Position numbers and translations under genes: made by a program. The notes under the pieces are model-generated. The model worked only from the letters and a program-made list of their open reading frames with translations. It was not told the origin of the DNA and searched no databases. Positions 5,162 through 12,795 of a stretch of 20,097 nt of DNA are shown here, in pieces. The stretch is from Candidatus Curtissbacteria bacterium RIFCSPHIGHO2_12_FULL_41_17. GTDB taxonomy: Bacteria > Patescibacteriota > Microgenomatia > Curtissbacterales > GWA2-41-24. Numbering within the stretch: the first letter of the stretch is position 1; every line of letters starts with the position of its first letter. The stretch covers positions 1 to 20,097 of the forward strand of contig MFBL01000056.1 of NCBI GenBank assembly GCA_001774945.1. The letters are read 5' to 3'.

Positions 5162-6652
5162 ATGATCAAAGAATTTGTTCAAAAATATGATAAGCAGGTC
5201 CATAGATTTCTGGAAATTTTACCGGGATCCTTCTCCTGGAGTTTAATACTGTTCCCGGTGTGGGGCTCTTTTTGGATTCCCCATTACGTCGCCTACTATA
5301 TTATTCTTTTTGATATTTTTTGGCTTTACAAATCGGCAGCTTTGGCAATTACCGCTGTTATTTCACACCTTAAGCTTAAGGCATCGCAAAAGTATGATTG
5401 GCTTGAGGATGCCAAAAAACTACCCAATTTTAATAAAGTCCACCACTTGATTGTAGTACCTACTTACAAAGAACCGTTAAAAACAATAGAGCGTGGGGTA
5501 GATTCAATTGCAGATCAGGATTTTCCCAAAAATCAAATTAGCGTTTGTCTTGCATTTGAAGAAAGAGAAGGTGGAGAAGGCAGACAAAAATCGGCGGTTT
5601 TGGTTAAAAAATACAAGGACGTTTTTGCAAACTTGCTGGTAACGTTTCATCCGGACATCCCAAGTGAAGTTAAAGGGAAATCTTCAAATGAGGCCTATGG
5701 TGGTAAATACGCTAAAAAGATTTTGGTCGATAAACAAAAACTGGATATCAATTATATGACCGTTACCTCAAAAGACGCCGATGGAGTTTTTAGTGAGAAA
5801 TACTTATCTGCTTTAACTTACTATTTCTTAATAAACGAAAACCGCTATCTTCATTTTTGGCAGCCGGTTATTCTTTACTACACAAATATTTGGAGAGTGC
5901 CGGCACCTATTCGCGTAATGAACTCTCTAGGCTCTGTTTGGCAAACAGCATCTAATTCAAGGACAGACAGATTGGTAAATTTCTCGATGTATTCTCTTTC
6001 TTTAAAACTACTTGATGAAGTCGGGTACTGGGATGTCGATGTTATCCCCGAAGACTTCAGGCTATTCTTTAAGAGCTTTTTTGCCAAAGACGGAAAAGTG
6101 GAGGTCGAACCGATATTTCTGCCTGTTTATGCGGATGCGGCTGAATCCACTACCTACTTTAAATCGCTGGTTAATTTTTACGAGCAGGAAAAGAGGTGGG
6201 CTTGGGGAGTTTCGGACGATGCCTACTTTATTAAAAAATGGCTAACACATACCCATATTCCTTTTTGGCGAAGAACAGTAAGGGTCTTTAAGGTCCTGGA
6301 AGATCATTTTCTGTGGCCGGTTAATTGGTTTGCGATAACACTTGGTGCAACAATACCGGTTATTTTAAACCCTGTTTTTGCCCAGACTGTCATGGGACAG
6401 AATTTGCCAAGAGTTTCTTTTGGAATACTTTCCGCCTGCTGGATATTTCTGGCGACAATTTTAATTATTGATTTTCGCCAAAGACCAAAAAGAGAAGGCG
6501 AGGTTTCGCTTATTAAGAAAATTATGATGCCTTTTGAATTTGTGCTAATGCCGGTAGTCACCTTAATTTTTTCAGCGTTGCCGGGAATCGATGCCCACAC
6601 GAGGCTGATGCTTGGAAAGTATTTGGAGTATAAAGTAACGGAGAAGGTATAA
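5162..6652 (+). CDS. Membrane glycosyltransferase, GT2 family (cellulose-synthase-like)
   Basis: 496 aa. Two N-terminal membrane helices (about 25-65) precede a cytosolic GT-A domain starting HHLIVVPTYKEP (residues 94-105). Catalytic signatures: SKDADGVF (D205-x-D207, metal/UDP-sugar binding), PEDFRLF (E297-D298 acidic pair) and QEKRW (342-346, the QxxRW box of processive GT2 enzymes). Three or four helices follow (about 375-490). This is the layout of cellulose/hyaluronan-synthase-like enzymes that polymerise or transfer sugars at the membrane; polymer and donor cannot be told. ATG 5162 is preceded 6 nt upstream by TATTCT, a weak -10; no good -35 was found. It stands alone between tatD and the ABC operon. 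The C-terminus KVTEKV is echoed twice more in the downstream DNA. Confidence 0.88.
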   Translation: MIKEFVQKYDKQVHRFLEILPGSFSWSLILFPVWGSFWIPHYVAYYIILFDIFWLYKSAALAITAVISHLKLKASQKYDWLEDAKKLPNFNKVHHLIVVPTYKEPLKTIERGVDSIADQDFPKNQISVCLAFEEREGGEGRQKSAVLVKKYKDVFANLLVTFHPDIPSEVKGKSSNEAYGGKYAKKILVDKQKLDINYMTVTSKDADGVFSEKYLSALTYYFLINENRYLHFWQPVILYYTNIWRVPAPIRVMNSLGSVWQTASNSRTDRLVNFSMYSLSLKLLDEVGYWDVDVIPEDFRLFFKSFFAKDGKVEVEPIFLPVYADAAESTTYFKSLVNFYEQEKRWAWGVSDDAYFIKKWLTHTHIPFWRRTVRVFKVLEDHFLWPVNWFAITLGATIPVILNPVFAQTVMGQNLPRVSFGILSACWIFLATILIIDFRQRPKREGEVSLIKKIMMPFEFVLMPVVTLIFSALPGIDAHTRLMLGKYLEYKVTEKV

Positions 6653-6818
6653 ATTTTTAAGGAAGTTACTGTGTTTGGCTTGCTTCGCAAGCAAATAAGG
6701 TCACCGAAAAAGTTTAAGATTTTTTAGGGAAGTGACCTTTTCGTTGAATAAGAACCTGAGCTTCGCTCAGAACCTTGATTCTCGCGATGCTCGAATTAAA
6801 GTGACAGAGAAGGTTTAG
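6632..6818 (+). repeat. Three degenerate copies of the GT2 gene 3' end (KVTEKV-stop) with hairpins
   Basis: The last seven codons of the GT2 gene (6632-6652) recur at 6697-6717 and 6798-6818. All three read K-V-T-E-K-V-stop and differ only at third codon positions. Copies 1 and 2 each form a hairpin: AGTAAC (6634-6639) with GTTACT (6665-6670), and AAGGTCAC (6697-6704) with GTGACCTT (6732-6739). The stems differ by compensating changes. Two TTC-loop hairpins, GCTTGC-ttc-GCAAGC (about 6678-6692) and CTGAGC-ttc-GCTCAG (about 6756-6770), lie between the copies. No gene was found in this 168-nt gap. Confidence 0.7.
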
Positions 6819-6820
6819 GT

Positions 6821-7489
6821 TTATTTACTATGTTTCTTGAACTCTCTAAGCTTAGATTTAGCATAAGTATCATCGCGCAGGTCAACCACACGCGGGCCAA
6901 AAATTTTAGTACCCAATTCTTGGAGCCAAAGTTGTCTTAAAATTGGATGATTTCTAAGTCTTTGATCTTTTATTGTCATTCTTTCAGTCGCCGGTACTTT
7001 TAGCAACCTCTCTCTTTCAGTTTGGGGATGCCATTTGGCTAAAGCTGTCTCAACTTCGACGACATCCGCTGACAGACCAATGCGCGCGAGATTATCTTTA
7101 ACTCTATCATTGTGCCAGTGGCAACCAACTACTAACAAGCTGCGCCATTCTTCTTTTTCTTTGATTTGTTTGACCGCTTTCAACTGATAAATAGTGTTGT
7201 TGAGATGAAAAAGCGGAATAATCGACGTCGGTGGAATTCCCTTATGGATAAGGTATCTGACCATAAGGTCGGTGGTTGCTGGTCTTCCCTCTCCAAAAAC
7301 AGTCTCACCGGGAATGACAATCCTGGAGGCGAGACCTTTCAACCATAGGTGATAAGCCGCATGGACTGTTTGAGCTGACCAATAGGAAAGTCGAACCTGG
7401 CCGTTTTCCCGCAAGTTTGAGCCGTATGGCATGACGACAATTGCGTTGTAAGGATGATATTTTCTCTCAATTGCTCTTTCAGGTCCCAT
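6821..7489 (-). CDS. YdcF/SanA-like DUF218 protein
   Basis: 222 aa from ATG 7489 (an upstream TTG at 7504 would add five residues). Pattern of DUF218: NAIVVMPYGSN at the N-terminus, a helix after the first strand, RIVIPGETVFGEGRPATTDLMVRYLIHKGIP, LNNTIYQL in place of the usual (S/T)xNTxEN, and LLVVGCHWHNDRV for the last core strand. Family members such as ElyC and SanA are linked to envelope and polyprenyl-carrier functions; biochemistry is poorly known. Unlike ElyC/SanA there is no membrane helix here, and the C-terminal about 80 residues (from TALAKWHPQ) are basic and specific. It follows the MacB-like permease by 32 nt and probably belongs to that operon. Confidence 0.75.
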   Translation of the reverse strand: MGPERAIERKYHPYNAIVVMPYGSNLRENGQVRLSYWSAQTVHAAYHLWLKGLASRIVIPGETVFGEGRPATTDLMVRYLIHKGIPPTSIIPLFHLNNTIYQLKAVKQIKEKEEWRSLLVVGCHWHNDRVKDNLARIGLSADVVEVETALAKWHPQTERERLLKVPATERMTIKDQRLRNHPILRQLWLQELGTKIFGPRVVDLRDDTYAKSKLREFKKHSK

Positions 7490-7521
7490 AGGTTTAATCG
7501 CCAAATATGTTTTAAAAGTTT

Positions 7522-8715
7522 CTACTCATGTCTTAAGGCTTCGACCGGCTGGAGGCGGGCGGCGCGCAGGGCCGGGGCGACACCAAAGATTACGCCGACA
7601 ACTGTTGAAAAGCCAAGACCCAGAGCAACTGCCCAAAAAGGTACAAACGTTTGCAGAAAATTGGAAAGAACTAAAGACCCAAGATAGCCAATTAATACTC
7701 CGATAGCACCGCCCAAAAAGGAAAGTATTACTGCCTCAGTCAAAAACTGGCTTAAAATATCACGAGGTCTTGCGCCCAAAGCTTTTCTAAGTCCAATTTC
7801 TCTTGTCCTTTCGGTAACCGACACAAGCATTATATTGGAAATGCCAACGCCGCCGACAATCAGTGAGATAGCCGCAATACCGCCAAGAGCAACTGTCAAA
7901 ACCCCAATTATCTGCAAGATCGAAGAAAGCAGCTGTTCCTGCGTAAGTATCGAAAATTCATCTTCAGAAAGACTTTGTTTTAAAATTTTTTCAACTCGCT
8001 CTTTCGCCTGGGGAATGGTTTCTGCAGAAGATGTTCTGACAAGAATTGAATTGACCTGATCGGTTCCGGTTAATTTGCGGGCAGAATTCAAGGGAATGAG
8101 TACCTGATTATCAATATCAATTCCACCAGCCCTGCCTTGAGGCTCTAAAACACCCAGTACTCGATAAGATTTTTTAGATATCAATATAACTTTACCGACA
8201 GGATTTTCTTGTTGGTATAAGTCTTTGGCAATTGTTTGACCGACAACTGCCATCTTTGCTTCAACCTGATTTTCGCGGTCTGTAAAAGTCCTCCCTGTTT
8301 GAGCTCCAATATCCGAAAGTACGAAGTACGTAGGTTTGACGCCAGCCAGTGTAGTTATTTTGGATTTGTTTTTGTAGCTTACAGTAACGTCAATTTCGAC
8401 AAAGGGCGACACGTCAATAATTGCTTCATTCTTCTGCTTCTCTATTCTTTCTGCTATTTTGAAGGTAAGTTTATTGACTGCCCGTGGCGGGCCGCCTTGC
8501 GGACCAGGCCTGAATTTTCCTGGCAAAATGAAGATTGAGTTTGTCCCCAACTTCTCAAATTGACCGGAAATATACTTTTGAAGACCGGCGGAAATTGAAA
8601 TTAAAAGAATGATGGCGGCTACACCAATAATTACTCCAAGTGCAGTCAAAGCCGAGCGCAGTTTATTGATTTTAATTGCTTCAATTGCCGATCTAACAAC
8701 TTCTGAAAAATCCAC
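7522..8715 (-). CDS. MacB-like ABC transporter permease (FtsX family)
   Basis: Integral membrane subunit of a type VII ABC exporter (mechanotransmission type). About 397 aa: first helix with the hallmark NKLRSALTALGVIIGVAAIILL near the N-terminus, a long extracytoplasmic MacB_PCD domain (about 45-260), then three helices in the FtsX domain, with SLIVGGVGISNIMLVSVTERTREIGLRKALGA joining helix 2 to the coupling region. GTG 8715 is preferred because GGAG lies 7 nt upstream; a TTG at 8721, overlapping the ATPase stop, is the alternative. Co-transcribed after the adaptor and ATPase genes. Without an outer membrane the system would work like Gram-positive MacAB-type pumps (YknXYZ), exporting peptides, lipoproteins or toxic compounds; the substrate is unknown. 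Confidence 0.93.
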   Translation of the reverse strand: MDFSEVVRSAIEAIKINKLRSALTALGVIIGVAAIILLISISAGLQKYISGQFEKLGTNSIFILPGKFRPGPQGGPPRAVNKLTFKIAERIEKQKNEAIIDVSPFVEIDVTVSYKNKSKITTLAGVKPTYFVLSDIGAQTGRTFTDRENQVEAKMAVVGQTIAKDLYQQENPVGKVILISKKSYRVLGVLEPQGRAGGIDIDNQVLIPLNSARKLTGTDQVNSILVRTSSAETIPQAKERVEKILKQSLSEDEFSILTQEQLLSSILQIIGVLTVALGGIAAISLIVGGVGISNIMLVSVTERTREIGLRKALGARPRDILSQFLTEAVILSFLGGAIGVLIGYLGSLVLSNFLQTFVPFWAVALGLGFSTVVGVIFGVAPALRAARLQPVEALRHE

Positions 8716-8717
8716 CT

Positions 8718-9443
8718 TCAAACTCCTTTTCTTTTACTTTTAATAATTTGTTTTTTAGGCCTATTTTTAACATCGGAGACGATTTGACCATCGCGCATTG
8801 TCAATATGCGCGAGGCAAGTTTGGCTATATCTATTTCGTGAGTGATAAGAACTATTGTTCGGCCTTCGTTATTAAGATCTTTGAAAATCTGCATAATGTC
8901 ACTAGAAGATCTTGTGTCTAAATTGCCCGTAGGTTCATCGGCAAAAATAACAAAGGGGTCATTTACCAAGGCTCTGGCAATTGCCACTCTTTGCTGCTGG
9001 CCACCGGAAAGTTTTGCCGGAGTCGAAAATAATTTATCGCCTAATCCCACACGCTCAAGCATTTCTTTGGCTTTTTGCTCCCTTTCTTTTTTACCGACAC
9101 CAGAATATATAAGCGGGAGCTCGACATTTTTTAAAGAAGATGTTCTGGGAAGTAAGTTAAATGACTGGAACACAAAACCAATTTTTTGATTTCTAAGTTT
9201 TGCCAGATCGTTCTGGGAAAGATTGGCAGCTTTTCTATTTTCAAAAAAATATTCGCCACTTGTGGGAATATCCAGAAGCCCAAGGATATTCATTAGAGTT
9301 GATTTGCCAGATCCCGATGGCCCAATTATTGCCACAAATTCTCCCTCTTTGATTTGAAGTGAAACGTTTTTTAAGGCAATTGTTTCGTTCGGAGGTTCGC
9401 CGTAAATTTTAGAAATTTTTTTAACATCAAGTGCTGCATTCAC
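8718..9443 (-). CDS. MacB/LolD-type ABC transporter ATPase
   Basis: 241 aa nucleotide-binding subunit, cytosolic. Walker A GPSGSGKST (41-49), Q-loop in FVFQSFNLLPR, signature LSGGQ (145-149), Walker B VIFADE (165-170), D-loop NLD, and switch His202 in LITHE. The set and spacing are those of the LolD/MacB/FtsE group. The start is GTG, 2 nt after the adaptor stop, with AGGGG about 8 nt upstream. The C-terminal tail (about 225-241) is strongly basic. It drives the MacB-like permease encoded immediately downstream. Confidence 0.95.
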   Translation of the reverse strand: MNAALDVKKISKIYGEPPNETIALKNVSLQIKEGEFVAIIGPSGSGKSTLMNILGLLDIPTSGEYFFENRKAANLSQNDLAKLRNQKIGFVFQSFNLLPRTSSLKNVELPLIYSGVGKKEREQKAKEMLERVGLGDKLFSTPAKLSGGQQQRVAIARALVNDPFVIFADEPTGNLDTRSSSDIMQIFKDLNNEGRTIVLITHEIDIAKLASRILTMRDGQIVSDVKNRPKKQIIKSKRKGV

Positions 9444-9445
9444 CC

Positions 9446-10534
9446 TTAACCCCTTTTGAAAATCCTGTCAAAGAGCGATTTTTTATTAATTTCGTTAAAG
9501 CCGTCTGTAACTACCTGGTCATTTTCACCAAGTCCCAATTTAATTTCCTGCGCAAAATCGGAAGATAAACCAACTTCAATCTCTCTCTTTTCGAACTTGT
9601 TTTGCCTTTTAACGTAAACAAATTTTTCGTCAAATACAGCCTCAACTGGCACAACCAGGGCATTCTCGGATTTTGAAAGCTCGATATTAACCTCACCATT
9701 CATACCGATGCGGTAAACTTGCGGATCCGGCATTGATAATTTGATTTCAAATGCAGTAGCACCGGTTGATGTAATAATGCTTTCGTTACCAATTGAAAAA
9801 ACGGTTGAGAAAATTTCTTGATCGGGGAAAGCATCCAAAGTAATTTTGGCCGGCTGATCTGGCTTGATTTGGCCAACATCGGTTTCGTCAACTTCGGCAA
9901 CAAACTCGATATTGCCGGTGTCGGCAACTTTGGCAACGTCTGCGGTTGTAAAAATATTGTCCAAAGGTTTTACGTTAAGGCTGACAACTGCTCCGGCGAC
10001 CGGTGAAATTAAGGTTGAATCCTTAAGATCTCTTTCGGCCTTTTTCAAATTATCAAAGGCTTTGTTCTTTTTGGCTTCGGCGGCTGTCCTTTTAATACGA
10101 TTATCAAAACTTTCGGCATCGGAGGCTTTGGATATATCATCATAAACTTTGGCAAGTTCGGCATCGGCGGCGACAACGTCCTGCTCTGCCTGACGAATGG
10201 CAATCTCAAAGCGTTCTCGGTCCAAAGCGGCAATTGCCTGGCCGCGTCTGACATAGTCGTCTTCTTTGACACCAACCCAAACAACTTGGCCGCTGACGGC
10301 AAAGTGCAAGATTGAGCTATTGAGAGATCCAATTTTGCCGGAGGCGGAAACTTCGGAAACTATGGTTTGGCGTGTAACCGGAACGGTTTTGATGGCATCT
10401 TTTTTGGCGCCGCCGCGGGAAAGCACAAAAGAAAGCGCAATAATTAGAATTACCGCCAGGACTAAAGTTCGTTTTGATCGTAAAAATTTAGGAATTTTTT
10501 TAGACAATTTCTTTATAATTTTTGTAACGCTCAT
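9446..10534 (-). CDS. MacA/HlyD-type periplasmic adaptor (membrane fusion protein)
   Basis: 362 aa. Basic head, one anchor helix (about 23-39), then the adaptor order: beta-barrel strand TVPVTRQTIVSEVSASGKI, lipoyl half-motif VSGQVVWVGVKEDDYVRRGQAIAALD (in two parts around 80-106), a helical hairpin with RQAEQDVVAADAELAKV and the KAFDNLKKAERDL region, second lipoyl half LISPVAGAVVSLNVKP, and beta-barrel and membrane-proximal domains to the end. The hairpin is short, as in adaptors that need not reach a TolC tunnel, consistent with a monoderm-like CPR envelope (inference). First gene of the export operon; TTGCAA-17-TAAAAT lies 16 nt before the ATG. Confidence 0.92.
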   Translation of the reverse strand: MSVTKIIKKLSKKIPKFLRSKRTLVLAVILIIALSFVLSRGGAKKDAIKTVPVTRQTIVSEVSASGKIGSLNSSILHFAVSGQVVWVGVKEDDYVRRGQAIAALDRERFEIAIRQAEQDVVAADAELAKVYDDISKASDAESFDNRIKRTAAEAKKNKAFDNLKKAERDLKDSTLISPVAGAVVSLNVKPLDNIFTTADVAKVADTGNIEFVAEVDETDVGQIKPDQPAKITLDAFPDQEIFSTVFSIGNESIITSTGATAFEIKLSMPDPQVYRIGMNGEVNIELSKSENALVVPVEAVFDEKFVYVKRQNKFEKREIEVGLSSDFAQEIKLGLGENDQVVTDGFNEINKKSLFDRIFKRG

Positions 10535-10549
10535 AATTTAAGACCTATA

Positions 10550-10604
10550 ATTTTAGCTATATTGATGGAATTTTGCAAGTTTTCTGTCTTTGATCTGCTA
10601 AAAT
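10550..10604. promoter_or_regulatory. Divergent promoters sharing a palindromic -35 (TTGCAA)
   Basis: TTGCAA at 10573-10578 is its own reverse complement. Minus strand: 17-bp spacer to TAAAAT (10555-10550), then 16 nt to the adaptor ATG. Plus strand: 20-bp spacer to TAAAAT (10599-10604), then 9 nt to the msrA ATG; an alternative plus-strand -10 is TAGAAT at 10604-10609. The minus-strand arrangement is the better match to consensus. Confidence 0.45.
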
Positions 10605-10613
10605 AGAATTTCT

Positions 10614-11150
10614 ATGGAAACTGCAACTTTGGCAGGAGGGTGCTTTTGGTGTACTGAGGCGATTTTTAAGAGATTAAAAGGGGTAACTTCGGTAGTGTCC
10701 GGCTACACCGGTGGAAATGTTGAAAATCCAAGTTATGAAGAGGTTTGCGGAGGCGATACCGGCCATGCGGAAGCAATCCAAATCACTTTTGATCCAAAAG
10801 TTGTCCCCTACGAAAAGCTTCTTGAGATTTTTTTCGCTCTGCACGATCCCACAACTTTAAACCGCCAGGGCAACGACGCGGGTACCCAATATCGCTCGGC
10901 GATTTTTTACCATGATCAAAGTCAAAAAGAGGCAGCCGAAAAATCAAAGGCTAATGCGCAAAAAAAATTAACAGACAAAATCGTAACCGGGATTGTGCCA
11001 TATACTGAATTTTACGAAGCAGAAAATTATCACAAAAACTATTATGATAGTAATCGGGCTCAGGGTTACTGCCAGGTTGTAATTGACCCTAAAATTAAAA
11101 AACTGCTATCTGAATATAAAATGGATGTAAAAGGGGAATATCTAGGATGA
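10614..11150 (+). CDS. msrA: Peptide methionine-S-sulfoxide reductase MsrA
   Basis: Reduces the S-epimer of methionine sulfoxide in proteins, using a cysteine sulfenate chemistry recycled by thioredoxin. 178 aa, a normal length. GGCFWCTEAIF holds catalytic Cys10; SGYTGG, GHAEAIQITFDP, and HDPTTLNRQGNDAGTQYRS are the conserved substrate-pocket and core motifs; EFYEAENYHKNYY is the C-terminal family signature. A second Cys in GYCQVV is at the position of a recycling Cys in some MsrA. No MsrB domain is fused or adjacent. The stop overlaps the start of the next gene (ATGA). Confidence 0.97.
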   Translation: METATLAGGCFWCTEAIFKRLKGVTSVVSGYTGGNVENPSYEEVCGGDTGHAEAIQITFDPKVVPYEKLLEIFFALHDPTTLNRQGNDAGTQYRSAIFYHDQSQKEAAEKSKANAQKKLTDKIVTGIVPYTEFYEAENYHKNYYDSNRAQGYCQVVIDPKIKKLLSEYKMDVKGEYLG

Positions 11151-11674
11151 AGCCAAAATTAATTTTTCTGACGGCAGTGACCATTATAGTTTTTGCAGGC
11201 CTATTGATTATTAAAAACAAAAATCAATCCAAAACTACTGTCCCTGCCGCTCAAACTAAAGAGCCTCAAGTTGCCAGCTCGCCCACCATTGTAGATATAA
11301 GTGCTGTCTTTGCCATTTATACTAAGGGCACATTTCGTATATTTACGGCTTCAAAGTATCACAATTTATCGGATGATGTTTTTATCGAATCGGCAAATCC
11401 CAACGTCGTCCACGTAAAAAAGGAGGGCACCACATGGGGTGATTTTTTCAAAACCCTGCCGATGAAACTAAGTGCCGAGTGTCTGACAACGGGCACCGGA
11501 CAAACTTTCTGCAGTGGTGAGGGTGGATCTTTGAAGTTTTATATAAACGGCCAAAAGGTGGAAAATTTTCTTGAGAGGGAAATTAATCAGAATGATAAAG
11601 CTTTAATTACTTACGGCAGTGAAGGCGATTTTGAAATTAAAAAACAGCTTGAAAAAGCAGACAGCATCCTATGA
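11147..11674 (+). CDS. Membrane-anchored protein with possible beta-grasp (DUF4430-like) domain, function unknown
   Basis: 175 aa. One N-terminal helix (about 5-22), a Thr/Ala/Ser-rich linker (25-48), then a compact extracytoplasmic domain. FYINGQKVENFLEREINQNDKALITYG is similar in pattern to the end of beta-grasp DUF4430-like domains (VNG...dgD.I.I.Y), and TTWGDFFKTLP resembles the T(L/W)G(D/Q)FF segment of related anchored proteins in archaea and CPR. Two Cys in AECLTTGTGQTFC could form a disulfide. It overlaps msrA by 4 nt, so it is co-translated; a role in extracytoplasmic redox or metal handling is only a guess. No close family name can be given. Confidence 0.7.
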   Translation: MKPKLIFLTAVTIIVFAGLLIIKNKNQSKTTVPAAQTKEPQVASSPTIVDISAVFAIYTKGTFRIFTASKYHNLSDDVFIESANPNVVHVKKEGTTWGDFFKTLPMKLSAECLTTGTGQTFCSGEGGSLKFYINGQKVENFLEREINQNDKALITYGSEGDFEIKKQLEKADSIL

Positions 11675-11676
11675 AC

Positions 11677-11739
11677 CTATTCCTCAACAAACCATTTACC
11701 CAAGCCTCGTCCCGTACCGGTAATAAGCGCTGTCTTCAT
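11677..11739 (-). pseudogene. 5' relic of a short-chain dehydrogenase gene
   Basis: The minus strand from ATG 11739 reads MKTALITGTGRGLGKWFVEE then TAG, 20 codons. This is the first strand and glycine-rich TGxxxGxG NAD(P)-binding turn that opens SDR proteins, cut off in the second helix. TATTAT lies 6 nt before the ATG (11751-11746), the same promoter-to-start spacing as intact genes here, so the promoter may still work. The remainder of the gene is not in the flanking sequence. Confidence 0.5.
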
Positions 11740-11751
11740 AGAGTAATAATA

Positions 11752-12696
11752 TTACATCGATATCAGCAGTTTATTTGATTTTTCGTGCCACTCTTTAGTT
11801 TCTTCGCTTGTATCCCCCTCCTTAATTAGGATCGATGTTCGTAGAAAATAAGCGGCATAGGAAGCTTTGATTAAAGTTGGGATTGAGGCCGTTTCCTGCG
11901 ATGAGAGTTGATGAATTGAAGCATAATTATTAATAACTTTATCGATAATCTCTTCTCTTTGTTCCCATGTGTCTTCCTGAAGACAAAACCATGCAAGGAA
12001 AGTTGAAAGTTCGATAACTTTCGAGTCATTAGACATACATCCAAAGTCTAAGATGCAGTATTTTCCTTTTCCGCTTTTTAAAACATGTTTTCTCTGTAAG
12101 TCTCCATGAATAACTGCCTTTTGAAATTTTGAAAAATCCACTTTTTTAAATCCTTCGACTATCGGCGCAATTAACTTATCCTGTTGGCTGGTCAAGTTGT
12201 TGCGGCTCTTTTCGTATTCTTTTAAAAGATTTTTATTCCCCCACGAATCATAAAGCTCATCAACGGGAAAATTTAGCGTGTTGAGTTTTGACAAATAGGC
12301 CGTAATCGCTATGATATCTGATAACATCGGAGTTCCATTTTCGAAATTTTCTCCTTCAAAAAATTCCGTGATTATAAATGAAGCACTGGAAATCTTCCCA
12401 TAAAAAATAAGTTTCGGGACGGGTACTCCAATCTTTGCAGATTCTTCCAGTATTCTTACGTAATCTTTATTATTCTTTGGGCTTCTCTCTTTTGTAAAAA
12501 TTTTTAGAACGAGTCTTCCTAAATCCGACTCGAGGATGAAATTGGCATCCTCATAACCCTCGAGAATTGGTTGAAGGTTACGAATTTTACCTAGTCTTGG
12601 AACTTCTTCTTCTAATTTCTTCAGAAATTCGCCAAAAGGGGAGGTAAGATTTGTCCGGCTTAGGAGATTTTCAATATCAGTATTTAAGTTAGGCAT
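11752..12696 (-). CDS. Aminoglycoside phosphotransferase (APH)-fold kinase
   Basis: 314 aa from ATG 12696 (an adjacent TTG at 12699 is the only nearby alternative). Kinase-like features: N-lobe strand FILESDLGRLVLKIF with the ATP-binding Lys, ITEFFEGENFENG hinge, catalytic HGDLQRKHVL (H197-G-D199) and metal-binding ILDFG (D217). The Asn usually found five residues after the catalytic Asp (HGDxxxxN) is His here. Relatives phosphorylate small molecules (aminoglycosides, choline, homoserine, sugars); there is no basis to call this a resistance gene. TATAAT lies 8 nt upstream of the ATG. Divergent from the HAD gene at 12796. Confidence 0.8.
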   Translation of the reverse strand: MPNLNTDIENLLSRTNLTSPFGEFLKKLEEEVPRLGKIRNLQPILEGYEDANFILESDLGRLVLKIFTKERSPKNNKDYVRILEESAKIGVPVPKLIFYGKISSASFIITEFFEGENFENGTPMLSDIIAITAYLSKLNTLNFPVDELYDSWGNKNLLKEYEKSRNNLTSQQDKLIAPIVEGFKKVDFSKFQKAVIHGDLQRKHVLKSGKGKYCILDFGCMSNDSKVIELSTFLAWFCLQEDTWEQREEIIDKVINNYASIHQLSSQETASIPTLIKASYAAYFLRTSILIKEGDTSEETKEWHEKSNKLLISM

Positions 12697-12702
12697 CAAG
12701 TG

Positions 12703-12745
12703 TGATTATACTAGTTCTAGTGTTTTGGCTTTCCAAAATTGTCTG
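12703..12745 (+). pseudogene. Highly decayed copy of the glycosyltransferase 5' end
   Basis: TAGTTCTAGTGTTTT followed by GCT and CAAAATTGTCTG aligns with TAGTTCTAGTGTTTT, GCT, CAAAATTATCTG at 14974-15006, the promoter and start of the intact GT-C gene. Similarity stops about 45 nt in, and the reading frame closes after 11 codons. Best explained as the most degraded of three copies. Confidence 0.45.
12705..12710 (-). promoter_or_regulatory. -10 box of the APH-like kinase gene
   Basis: TATAAT on the minus strand, ending 8 nt before the ATG (5 nt before the alternative TTG). Candidate -35 TTGGAA (12736-12731) is 20 bp away, longer than ideal. The box lies within a degenerate copy of the glycosyltransferase 5' region. 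Confidence 0.4.
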
Positions 12746-12795
12746 GCCTGATTGAACCGTTTTTTTAATTTGGAGGATTTTCCAACTAATCTGAC

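Noticed and set aside
6678..6770. TTC-loop hairpins (GCTTGC-ttc-GCAAGC and CTGAGC-ttc-GCTCAG) as intrinsic terminators
   Set aside because: The stems are only 6 bp and neither is followed by a T-tract, so rho-independent termination is not supported; they are kept as part of the repeat region.
9818..10145. Plus-strand open frames within the MacA-like adaptor gene
   Set aside because: The minus-strand adaptor has continuous family motifs across this region; the plus-strand frames are low-complexity shadows.
11752..12696. Aminoglycoside resistance gene
   Set aside because: Only the general APH kinase fold is supported. Substrate-specific features are not recognisable and the fold is widely used for other small molecules.
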